From Taeniopygia guttata (Eukaryota; Chordata; Aves; Passeriformes; Estrildidae), in NCBI RefSeq assembly GCF_048771995.1, contig NC_133024.1, forward strand, positions 42,880,001 to 42,944,000: a DNA stretch of 64,000 nt, read 5' to 3'. The translations under genes were made by a program, and so were the position numbers. The notes below the pieces were generated by a model. The model did no database searches, was not told the origin of the DNA, and worked only from the letters and a program-made list of their open reading frames with translations. Shown here piece by piece: positions 13,159 through 24,400 of the stretch; position 1 is the stretch's first letter; every line of letters starts with the position of its first letter.

Positions 13159-13419
13159 GGCAGCCGGCGGAGACCACGGCGCGGAGCCCCGGGAGCGGGG
13201 CGGGGGTACCCGGCTCCCGGTCCCCGCCCGGAGCGGAGAGCGGAGGAGCTCCGTCCTGCCCCCGCGGGAGCGGCGCCCCGGGCCCCGCGCAGCGCCCGCC
13301 GCCGCCCGCCCGCCGCGCCGATGCCGGGCGTGGGGGCGATCGGGGCGCGGTGCAGGCACCGGCCGCGCAGGAGCCCCAGGAAAAGCCCCAAGGCAGAGCC
13401 GGGCCAGGCCGGAGTCGCC

Positions 13420-13643
13420 ATGGACGCGGCGATCTGGATCTACCAGTTCCGGCTGATCGTGCTGGGCGACTCCACCGTGGGCAAGTCCTGCCTCTTGCAC
13501 CGCTTCACCGAGGGCCGCTTCCCGGGGCCGCTGCACTCCGACCCCACCGTGGGAGTGGACTTCTTCTCCCGGCTGGTAGAGATCGAGCCCGGCAAGAGGG
13601 TCAAGCTACAGCTCTGGGACACGGCGGGGCAGGAGCGGTTCAG
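13420..13643 (+). CDS. RAB39A: RAB39A coding exon 1 (residues 1-75)
   Basis: This exon encodes the N-terminus, P-loop, switch I and the WDTAGQE switch II start. It ends in phase 2 at a gt donor (13644-13645). It lies inside a CpG island. The reading frame stays open upstream of the chosen ATG, with another in-frame ATG at 13321. I chose 13420 because its context is better and because the product then starts like the known family members (MxxIWxYQF). Confidence 0.95.
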
Positions 13644-16600
13644 GTAGAGGACCTGGGATTTTACCCACACCCCCTCCCGCCCTCTTCCCAAATCTGCCGG
13701 CCTCCAGGCACGCCCTGCTGCCCCCGGCCCTGTACCCTCCTCATCCGACACATCCCCGGCCCCAAGGACTTTGCCTTTCCTCTCTGCTAAATTTCCCTGC
13801 ACCCATTTGGTTGCTGTGCCCCAAACAGTCCTTCATCTCTTTGCCCACCAGTGGTCCTAGCCCTGTGGCCCACCATCCTTCTTGCCCCAGTGCCCACGAG
13901 TTCCTTTCCAGGAGTTGCCTTCACCACCCTTTCCTTTCAGACACACCAAGGAACAGCTACCCTTCTCCTCTCAGCTCTCACTGTAGGGTAACAAGTGGCC
14001 TTGTCCTGTTTCTTCTAACCTCCCTCATCTTTCCCCTGAAGTCCTGGACCTAACATAGCAATCCTTCCTCCACGTTTTTTCCTTTCGCTGCTGCAAGAGG
14101 CCTCTGCCTAACTCTGCATTTCTTACTTTGTCATCACCTCCGAACTCATCCTCCCCTGCAGTATTTCGCTCTGCCATTAACTCTCCCATGCAATCTGGAG
14201 ACCAGGCCACCTCCCAGCTCTTCTGCCTTCCAGCACAGCAACACCATCTGCACCAGTGCAGCCATGGCAGTGGTGAAGCCACTGGGCAGCCAGCTACAGT
14301 CCCTTATTTCAGTGTTTTTGTCTGCCTTCTGCACTTACTGTGCACTGATTGTGGCCAGGAGTCTTCACTACTACTGCTACCATTTATAATATAGCTAATC
14401 TAGTTCAAATGCTGCACTGAGTATTAAATACTCTCCTTTCTCCCCTCTGTTACTAGCAGTAGCAAAACTACCATCTTTTCCTCCCCCAGAAAAGTCTCAG
14501 TCATTTCCCAGTTTACAAGTTGACACTGTCACTCACTCACTCTTGTGTCTCTGTTTTGTCTGAACTGCTTGCCACTTCAGGCAAGTTGTGCATGGATTTT
14601 AGTTTGGACTTGGGGTTCAATAGATATGAATTCATGGCATGGGCAAGTGCATAGCCCATCTCCGTGTACTTGACCCACACACCTGTTGTTACTGGACTGC
14701 TAGGAGGAGGGTTAAAATGGGCCCCTTCACTGGCCAGAATCAATTCCTCTAAACTCCCTGTCTTCTCTTGCAACAGTGGTGCTGATGCCCACACCCAGCT
14801 AAAGAGGTGGGATTGCACTGTTTTACTGGGGAACAACAACTTTTTTTTCTTTATAATAAGCATTAGAGTGAAACAACAAACAACTTTCCTGGGCTTGCAT
14901 GAGTCACAACTTGAGATGTATTTTTGCCGATAGGCTTCTGAAGGGTTAGCAAAGAAATTAACAGTGTTAATGGAAACCTCTTAGCATTTTTCACCCTCTG
15001 TGCATTCCAGACAGAATGTAGAATACTTGTAAATAAGCAACTAAGAATGTACAATCTCTTTCTTTTGAATTTGCTGACAAATGACCAGGATGGCAAATGA
15101 TAAGACATTCGACTTCAAGAAATGCTAGTGTACAGAATCCTGCATACATTTAAAATCAAATTATCAAAATCTTTTAACCCCGGAATGCTCAGGGAATATA
15201 CACTGATGAGTCATGCAGTCGGCTGCTCTTAAATTTACCTCTTTGTTTTTTCTAATACTCAGAAGATACAACCTGAAGAAAGTAGTTTTAAATCTTTGCA
15301 TTTGTTTTTCTGCTGAGAGTTTCTTGTCAGTTGGTGCACTAAATATAATAGTGTTTATTGTACAGTCTGTTTTATGTTTAGTCAAATAAATGATAAATAT
15401 TTTACTACCTTACACCACAGGTTACAATGTTGCATTCTGTTCTCTGCTAATGGAGAATGCTACAGATCACAAGTGAAGATGATCTTAGGGAAGAGCTAAT
15501 TCCTCCAAGAAGTTATCTAATACTGGGGAACACCAAGCAGTTTGCAGTTCTGATTTCCAGTTCTGCTCTGGCTCACTTGCAAAATCCCTCACTTGGGATT
15601 TCAGAGGAGGTAAAACCTGTCTTTAAAGCTCCCTGGGTAGTTCTCTGCACGCAGGGAAAACTACTGGCTGCATAATAACACCCTTCTTTTGGTCCCAGGC
15701 ATTAGGGACACTCCCAGGGGGAAAGGAAGATGTGACACACCTGCCATCACACTCTCTTGAAAGATGTCATGTACTTCCTCTTCCTTGGAGGAATTATTTG
15801 GGAAAAATTCTTACATGTCTCTAGCTCACTGATGATTCTGTATTTGAACTGGATTTCATATATTGACTTAGAAATCACCTTTAACATGCCCTGAAATAGC
15901 TATTGAATATATTTATTTTTACATCAATCAGGCATCACTAAGCAGAATCTCTCATTGTCTGAGGTGCCATATGGACAATAACAAGACAATCAGTAACACC
16001 TTTAACATCTTACTCTAACATCTTAGAACAAGAACCTACAGACTGGCTTAATATATACTCAGGTCAGTAATGCAGATTAATGTAAATAAAGGGCACAACC
16101 TCAGTTTATTTCTATCTTCAGATCAGTCATTTTGAGCAATCTGCTACTTTGCCTGTGTTTTACATCATCTACTTTGCTATGGCTTTTTTGTTTGTTTAGT
16201 TTTCCTGTATTTAAATCCAATAATATATTTAAATAATGAAACCACCAATGCCATAAAATGATCATGGTGCTAAGACTGAGAATTCATTTCAGTAGGGGCA
16301 AAATATTGTGGGGGTGCTTCCATTAATGCACTTTTTAGTAGACCAGGATATTAAACACATTCTGTTTCTTGTACATCTTGAAAATAAAATACTATCCTAA
16401 TCTTTTTCAGTAAGCAATATGTATTTTCAAAATTATTACATTACAATGTAGTCTTTAGTCATAGTATAAAAATAACTCTTCAAAATTAGATAAAGCTTTT
16501 AGTGAAAGTTTGGTTCATCTGTTAAAGATCAGTAAGATCACAATGAAAAAGAAACACTGTGCCTGATTTAAAGCCTCCTTAAAGCCACAGTCTGATGTGA

Positions 16601-19600
16601 TTATACAAAGAATCATAGAATCATAGAATCTCCTGAGTTGGAAGGGACCGACAAGGACCATCAAAGTCCAGCTCGTGACCCCGCACAGGATGACCCTAAG
16701 AATCACACCATGTGCCAGAGAACATAGTCCTATTGCTTCTTGAACTCTGTCAGGCTTGGTGCTGTGACCACTTCCCTGGGGAGCCTGTTCCAGTGCACAA
16801 CCACTCTCTGGGTGAAGAACCTTTCCCTGATAGCCAGCTTAAACCTCCCCTGACACAGGTTCAGGCCATTCCCTCAGGTCCTGGGCACCACAGAGAAGAG
16901 ATCGGTGCCTGCCCCTCCTCTTTCCCTCACAAGGAAACTGCAGACTGCAATGACGTCTCCCCTCAGTCTCCTCCATGCTGAACACATCCAGTGATTTCAG
17001 CCACTCCTCCTATGGTTTCCCCTCAAGGCCCTTCATAATCTTTGTTGCCCTCCTTTGGACACTCTCTCTAGTTTGATGTCTTTTTTATATGGTGGCACCC
17101 AGAACTGCCCCCAACACTGGAGAGTGCAGAGCAAACAGAGCAGGACACTCCCCTCCCTTGCCTGGCTGGCCATGCTGTGCCTGATGCCCCCCAGGACAGG
17201 GCTGGCCCTCCTGGCTGCCAGGGCACTGCTGGCTCATGAAGTAAAAGCACAGGTACAAATTGTGTGGGGAAGTGGTGGCATCACCATCCCTGGAGTTATT
17301 TAAACAATATGTAGGTGTGTCAATTTAAGGAAGTGGTAGAGTGGTGGACTGTGAAGTGCTGAGTTAAAGAGTCAATGATCTTAAAGATTTTTCCCACCCT
17401 AAAAGATTCTGTGGTTCTATGATCCTTTTCTCAGATTTTAGAAAGCCACATAACATGATATTTTATGTATCAATGTTTCTTTAAAATTTTTGTATTGCTT
17501 TTTTCTTGAGTTGCTGTTTTCTAAAGACTCTGTTATACATTTTTTTTTTTTTTTTGGTAATAAGAAAACTAGTTTCAAATTATACATACGAGAAGTACAG
17601 AAAAAATGACTGTTGCCTCTCCAATATATTCACCCAGTTTTTGTGATGTACAGCACAAAGTTAGAGGATACTTTTTAGTCATCTCCATTAAAAGCAATAC
17701 ATACACATAATTCAATATAATGGCTTAGATCATCAGCTACTGTAAATTAGCACATCTCTGCAGAAGGGTCTTGCAAGAGATGAGGGTACTGACTGCTGTG
17801 CATAAGCATCCAAAAACACACAGAGGGCTGTGTTTTAGTACTTCATAGATACATGATATAACATCTTTTTATACAGAAATACTTGGCAGATGATGCATTG
17901 CATTTTCAATACTAACCTACTTTCTTTCCTGGCTAATGCATTTCTTTGTTTTCAAGGTTTGGGGTGGAGGCAGGGTTGTTTGGGGCGCTTTTTTTTTGGG
18001 TTTTTTAAATGAAAGTAGCTTGTATTAGCTTTCGCTTCTCCATATTAAATTCCATTTTTGTCATCCACATTTGCTCTTACTAGAACTACCTGAATTATTT
18101 TTCTGCCTTCATTTGTGTTTGCAGACACTCTAGAGGGAAAAAAAAAGGGTTAAGAAAACCAGAAACAGATTCTTATGGTACCTGTATTTAATACTTCACA
18201 AAATGTGACACCTCTCACTTATGTTCTTAAACAATTTTATGAAATAGTGTGCCATTTTTCATATCCAGGCCTTTTGAATTAATCTGAGGTTAAGATCCTG
18301 TTGTCTTCACATTCAGAGAGACACTGCATGGACTCTATTGCTGGGAATGTAGAAAAGATCTTTCTAAGCATTAGGAGAAACAGTCCCTCCCTCTTATCTA
18401 AATAAAACCATTTCAAATGCTGTTTGCTGTCACTAAAGGAATTTGGATATGCCAAGAAATCTAAGTCTTCGATATCTGTGCACTTACCTATCTGTAATAG
18501 GACAATTGCTGCTAATCATACCTCTGTGTTCAAATTGTCATCAAAACTCTATGAAATGTGATGAACTGAGAATTGGAGGGAATTACTTTAGAAAAAGTTG
18601 TGCTATTGTGCACAGTTCATCCTGCTTCCTAAAGTCTTGAGGTTTTGGCATCAGCATGCTCTGAGATAAAATGGAATTAATTCTTAGATTGGGTTATTAT
18701 TTCAAATAATGACTGTTTAGAGATTGTGCTTCTCATTTCATTTGGAGAATACTTATATATACACCAGTTATATATTTATGCCAGCAACAAGTGTTTGTGT
18801 ACATTCCTTGGTAGGCTGTCACTTCCTTTAAAATGTCTCTTCTTACCTTCTCCATTCTCTCCTATTGCTCATGATTAGAGATTTAAAATAATGGTTTAGT
18901 TCCTGTATCTTTCACTTTTTCTCTCTAAAGTCTAACTTTTTTCTTTATTCTAGAGCCCATTAATTCTTTTTTTCAACCAGAAGAAGAGTTTCCTACTTCC
19001 AAATTCCTTTCAGTGAATGTTCTGGAGCTTAGAGGGCTTAAAAGTAGAAAATAACTCTTGCCAGCCCTCATGCCAAATAATTGTAAATTTATAAAATATA
19101 AAGAGCTTTTGAACCTCTGTATGAGGAAGATACTGGAGGTAGATGTGTCCCTTGACTGTAATAAGTTTGTGTTTGCCCAGCTCACTCAAAAGTTTTGGGT
19201 AGTTTTATTCAGGGAGTTTACTTTCACTGCCTGCTACCTGTTGACTTCTGCAAGCACCAAGAGTTATGATTAGCTATATAATCATTATTTTAAAGAATGT
19301 TTCTGCTAGGAATGCAAAAGGAGATGCTTGAACATTGACAAGTTTGGTCTCCAGATTTCTTGACATATGTGTTCATACTTCAGTCTGAAATAATTGATTA
19401 GAACAAAGTGAAGTGCATGTTTCTATGCAGCTGAAGGACTCAGACTTTACACCAAGAGTATATATCTTTTCTTTTGTGAACATGTCCCACAGTTGCTAAT
19501 AAAAACCACTTTACAGAATAATTCAGCATTCAATATTTACCCAAGAGGTGTTGGGTTCAGGAATGTTTAGAAAGTGAATTTTGAATGTAGGAAATAAAGT

Positions 19601-20184
19601 AGTAGTCTAGTAGATTAAATTAATACATTTCAATCAGCTTTAAAAAAGGAAAGTTATTTAATAAAACTTATAAAAGATAAAAACATATTGCCATATGGAA
19701 AAGTAATTACTTTATGAATAAAATGAAAATGCATTTTCTTTTTTTTCTCTTTCATAGATCAATAACACGCTCTTATTATCGCAATTCTGTGGGTGGCCTA
19801 CTAGTATTTGACATCACAAATCGACGATCTTTCGAACATGTGAAGGACTGGCTGGAAGAAGCAAAAATGCACGTGCAGCCCTTTCAGATTGTGTTCCTGT
19901 TAGTAGGACACAAATGTGACTTAGTGTCACAGCGCGAGGTTACGAGAGAAGAAGCTGAAAAACTGTCATCGGACTGTGGTATGAAATATATAGAAACTTC
20001 AGCAAAAGATGCCACAAATGTTGAAGAGTCCTTTACAATTCTTACACGAGATATCTATGAACTTGTAAAAAATGGAGAAATCTCAATACAAGATGGATGG
20101 GAAGGTGTCAAAAGTGGCTTTGTTCCAAATGTTGTACATTCATCAGAAGAAGCTGTAAAGCCCAGGAGACAGTGCATCTGCTGA
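13420..20184 (+). CDS. RAB39A: RAB39A, Rab-family small GTPase, two coding exons (whole gene span)
   Basis: The coding sequence is join(13420..13643, 19758..20184), 651 nt, giving 216 residues. Exon 1 ends AG|gtagag and exon 2 follows ttcatag|A, so the split codon is Arg75. All GTPase motifs are visible: P-loop GDSTVGKS at 16-23, switch I Thr43 in DPTVG, WDTAGQE at 66-72, HKCD at 126-129 in place of NKxD, ETSAK at 154-158, and a C-terminal CIC for double geranylgeranylation. The motif RSYYRNS and the segment around [11 protein letters not shown] favour RAB39A over RAB39B, and so does the CUL5 neighbour. The ATG at 13420 has a strong context (G at -3, G at +4). From family knowledge, RAB39A acts on late endosomes, lysosomes and phagosomes and has been linked to phagosome maturation, autophagy and caspase-1. 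The loop before switch I ([10 protein letters not shown]) looks shorter than in my recollection of the human protein. No frameshift or stop is seen. Confidence 0.96.
16612..17245 (-). mobile_element. CR1 LINE fragment, minus orientation, in RAB39A intron
   Basis: The left end has the reversed CR1 3' terminus (aatcatagaatcatagaatc). The body matches, in reverse complement and over about 600 bases, the CR1 copy in CUL5 intron 1, including the stretch around 16,760-16,900. It is truncated before the reverse-transcriptase core. Confidence 0.88.
17255..17425 (+). mobile_element. CR1 LINE 3' tail, plus orientation, abutting the minus copy
   Basis: The piece begins with a gtggtggcatcaccatccctgg-like segment typical of the CR1 ORF2 end and finishes gattctgtggttctatgatcc. 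It belongs to a different CR1 subfamily from the copy beside it. Confidence 0.72.
19758..20184 (+). CDS. RAB39A: RAB39A coding exon 2 (residues 75-216, stop)
   Basis: The exon starts after a T-rich tract and a tag acceptor (19755-19757). It encodes [10 protein letters not shown] onward, the HKCD and ETSAK nucleotide-binding motifs, the RAB39-type tail and the prenylated CIC end, with TGA at 20182-20184. Base composition drops from the GC-rich exon 1 to ordinary AT-leaning sequence, as is usual for genes with CpG-island first exons. Confidence 0.96.
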
Positions 20185-21430
20185 GTTTGTAGCATGCCAA
20201 AGAGCCCATGGGGTGTTTAGTAGATGATGCCAATCTAAATGACAGAAAAATAATTTTGAAACAATATTAGATCATGGCATAGCTGAATCATAGAACGGTA
20301 ATTTGGTTTTGTATCCTTCTGTCTAGGTTATAATCCATAACACTTTAAGTGCTTTTTTTCCTTTACAGAGTACAAGAACTTTGTGTGGTCTTCAGGCAAA
20401 TAAATTATATATTGCTAAAGGGAAACATAGTTCTATAGCAATGACACTGAGAAAGTGCAATAATCATCATGACAACATCTTTGCTTGGGCTTTGTATTTT
20501 GAATACTGTTTAAAATCGTCTTGTTAGATGAGGATCAGATGAGTTCATTACTTTTGTTCATCCTGCCTTAGCTTTGGACAAGAAAATGTTATACCTTATA
20601 CTTTTTTTAATGCGATTCTTTACTCAAGTGCAGGGTTGCTAATGACCATTAAAGTTAGAATGCTGTAGAATTTGATAATAAAGTTAACTCTAAGGAAAAC
20701 AAACTGAAAGATTGCTCCAATAGCAACCATTTTTGATATGACAATGAGTACAAGCCTTACTAAAGAAAGTTTTAGAAAAGATGATTTATTTGTATACAAA
20801 ACAATGGAATTTATTATTACATATTTTCTGAATTGCCAATGAAACAAAACATAACATCACGTATGATCCAGCTGTTATTTGACTTGTGTACGAAACAGCT
20901 TTCCCAATCACTGGAGTTACATTTCAGTGGCCAGATCCTCAGCTGGGTAATTATCATCATCACACTGATGTCTACAGAATTACGTTAATTTACACAAACA
21001 AATTCCATATTAGCTTTAAAAAATAAACCTACTTCTAACTAGAAGTAAAAAAAAGTTAAAGTGCTGCAACCCATGGGAACCCAGGCCTTAAATTTGAATA
21101 GAGCAAAGACAGTTTTATTCTTAGCCAGCAAATGTTAAACTGTTGTTTAAAAATTGAAAGTTTTAAACTAAAACTGTTACAAATAGAGCATTTGGAGAGG
21201 AAATATTTTCTAAAATAATGCTTATCTACAGAGAGCAAAGTAAGAGAACTCCTATTCTAAGAAAGAAATCCATAATAGCTTTTAGTAACAGCAACAGGAG
21301 AAATGTGTGATCATGTAACATTTTACTGAGCTTGGAGTCATCTTCCTACTCCTCTGAATATAACACACACTAGCTTTATGCAAACTAGGTCTAGCACGTA
21401 AATACCAAATAAATTTATTTCTATTTTATT
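20185..21430 (+). other. RAB39A: Probable RAB39A 3' UTR with several candidate polyadenylation signals
   Basis: The sequence after the TGA is AT-rich and non-coding. AATAAA hexamers occur at 20399-20404, 20677-20682, 21022-21027 and 21408-21413. None has an outstanding downstream GU-rich element, so I cannot say which is used. The extent of the UTR is therefore a guess. Confidence 0.45.
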
Positions 21431-24400
21431 GTAGTAGTATAAAAGATTACTTGATTGCCAGAGTTAATAAGCATCTACAATTTATCTGTCATAATCATAG
21501 CCACCAAACATCAAGCCAGTTATCTGCATATAAAAGTGTGTTATCATGTACAATTCTCCTTTTTGAATATCAGGCAACAAGTCTATCTAATTTAATTTTC
21601 TTCTTCAACAAGCATATGATTGGTTTTATCTCAAGTTACTTTTACATTCTTTTACAATCTTTTTCAAATATTTTGTAGTATGGAGACAGGTTGTTTGGTT
21701 CCAGTTATTTTATGCATTTAGGGCAATTAAAATCATTGACTTCAAAGAGAGCTAGAAGATTAAGTTTTTCTAAAGCCTGAGTCTTACTTGCACTGAGGCA
21801 CAGTTACACTATAATGGAAGGATACAGAGGCCTTAATATAAACAGGAATCAGCCTTAATTCTTTAGCAAATAGAACAGATAATTCTAGTCTCAGCATGCC
21901 AGAGAGTAATTGCTGTGAACCTGATTCTCTAATCAACTACATGTATTGACACCAAATCATCTTTGTTTGTAGGGTATTTTAAGCCCTCTTTACAAAGTAA
22001 ACATGACTACAGATGCCAAAAAGTAGTGCAGAATCAGGCTGTGAGCATTTAACACTGATTTATGATACAAGGCTTATGTTGTGCTTCTCAGCACAACATA
22101 ATAATTTTACTTTAATAAATTAAAATTAATTATTAAAAATAATTAATAATTTAATTTAATAAATCAGTGACTGGGGAGTCAACAGACCCAAAGTTCACCA
22201 CTGGTTCACTGTGCTTTTCTGAGCATTTGTGGGTTTTGTACCTCACCTTCTGTATCTCAAATATAGAGATGATTGATCTTCCTCAAATACACGAAAACTG
22301 CTGAGACCAAATCAGTCTATATGATCTTCAGTCCTGGACTCTATCCTCTGTGCACTATGTGGTTTTGAGTGTTTAGCAACATGGGATGTAGACACTGGTT
22401 TCTTCTGACATACCCAAATAATAATAACAAAACAAAATATATTAAAACAGCCTTATAAGTGCCAGGTATTGTTGTGAATCTACATTTCATTGCATATTTC
22501 ATTATTTTTAGATTAAAATCTTGTATCTCAAATTTTTCTTCCTGAATACTCTGGAGCCAATGAACTTTTCATTCTGTATGAAAAAAAAATGGATTATATA
22601 TGGGGGAAAGGACTAGGAGAAGAGGGGAGTGGAGGGGGGGGATGCACAGAGAAACAATCATCAGAACAGGGCCTTAATCTCTGTTGTCAATGTTGTACCT
22701 GTGGTGTCATGTTTATTACACTGGGAATAGAGCTTTTAACCAGATTCAACTGTGTAAGGAACTGGTATTGGCCATGCAACTAGAAGAGAAGTTCACTACA
22801 TTTTAAAGTACTGTGCACATAGTTGTCTTATTTGTAACTCCTAAAAATGTAGATTAACATGTACTTTCAAACATTGTCTGTATTTATGATATATTAAACC
22901 ACTGCTGTTATCTTCTCACTACACACTTGCAGTTGATAGAAATGGCTGATAAACAGATAATTTGTGAAAATGCATTATTTTCTTTTCAGATGCTTTGCAA
23001 GATGATATGTAAGTAACAGCTTGAATAAGCTTTAGAATGGGTCATTTTTCAGTGCACGTATATTCTTTTCCCCCCAAGGAAGCATGAATATTGACAACAG
23101 AACTAATTTCCCAGAAATTACAGAAATCAGATAAATCTTATATGGTAGCCAAATTAAAAAATGTAACATTTTTATAAGAAAGCACAAACTTTGCAAATTA
23201 AGATTTGGTCAATCCCAGTTAGGAAATGAAAAATGTTAATAAACCTTGACAAAGGCTTTATTTGGATTCATAGGCCTGGCAAATGAACGGATAAAAGGTA
23301 TTGTTTTGGACTCCTAAAATGTTTAAACTTCCATTGCTTTTGTTTTAAGTTTGATAAAGAGGAGTAAATATCTTCCTATACTCATTAAAATATTTTACAC
23401 ATTAATTCTTAAGATATTTTGGCTTGCTTATAATTGTATCTGTCCCACATAAGAAACAGAAACTAGCCTCATACCATAGGAATCAACCAAGGAAAATATT
23501 TAGATTTTATTTTGTTAATTAATGCCTTTAGTATGGAATAGACTCACCAATCTAACTTCAAACTGGCTACTGTCCTGTGCTCACAGAAAATGATGCAGGC
23601 TTGACTGAGCCCCCAGGCACACTGTGCTGCTCTGTGCTGAGATCCCTTCTGCCTCAGACAAATGGCTATTGGTACCCAAGCCTGTCTGAAAGCAAGGGCA
23701 GGTGGATGCACCATGATCAGAGATATTTCAGTCTCAGCATTTCAGCTTCCTTAGGGAGTACGTGCTTCATTGCTCTCTTCTTACATAATTAACATCCAGG
23801 AAGAGTGCTTTTTCCCTCACTGAAGACCCCAGCACAATAGGAGCTCCTCCAAGTCTCCACCTTTGCTTTTTACACAGAGCTGGGACAGCAATTTCAGCAG
23901 CCTTTATTCAGTCCTGAAGAAAAAGAAGGAAGGCTGAGGGTTTATTCTCTACACATGGGCATGGAACTTTACCACAAACATGGTGGACTGTTTAAGAAAT
24001 CATTAAACATCACAAAACAGTGCATTGCTCATTTCTTAGAGTCTAGAGACTATCTTTCAAATAAGTGAATGAAATTAAAATTCTAAAAGAGGAATCATCC
24101 ATCACCCACAGAGGCTATCGGTAGCAGCAAGCTCTTTATGAAGGGGAAGGTAAATCTTCATTTAAACTCAAACTGGGGAATTTAAAATCCCAATCCCAAA
24201 CTGCTAGAGTGGATTGCTGTCTTTGCAAGTATTTAATTCATTTACTTCTCACAGAAAGTAACATTTCGGGCCAGGCCTGAGTTATGCAGGGATGGATCTC
24301 AGTGTGTAACCAGCAGAGAGGTGACTGCTCCCTGGGAGCCAGCTGACAGCAGCCCCCAGCAGCCTCACAGGCTGCAAGGGCAGCTCAAACTGAGATTAAC

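Larger units (their letters stand above)
12840..13660 (+). promoter_or_regulatory. RAB39A: CpG island and presumed promoter of RAB39A
   Basis: CpG dinucleotides become very dense from about 12,850 to the end of exon 1 at 13,643, in contrast to the AT-leaning sequence on both sides. No TATA box is obvious, which fits a CpG-island promoter with dispersed start sites. The transcription start cannot be placed from sequence alone. Long antisense and sense open frames inside this island are a by-product of high GC. Confidence 0.85.
13644..19757 (+). other. RAB39A: RAB39A intron 1
   Basis: This is a GT-AG intron of 6,114 bases. It holds a minus-strand CR1 fragment (16,612-17,245), an abutting plus-strand CR1 tail (17,255-17,425) and a poly-T run (17,541-17,555). 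Nothing else in it was recognised as coding. The open frames on either strand are short and resemble no family known to me. Confidence 0.85.

Noticed and set aside
12846-13536. Long minus-strand open frames (up to about 200 codons) opposite RAB39A exon 1
   Set aside because: They lie in a CpG island where stops are rare, are rich in Arg, Ala, Pro and Gly, overlap each other in several frames and resemble no family.
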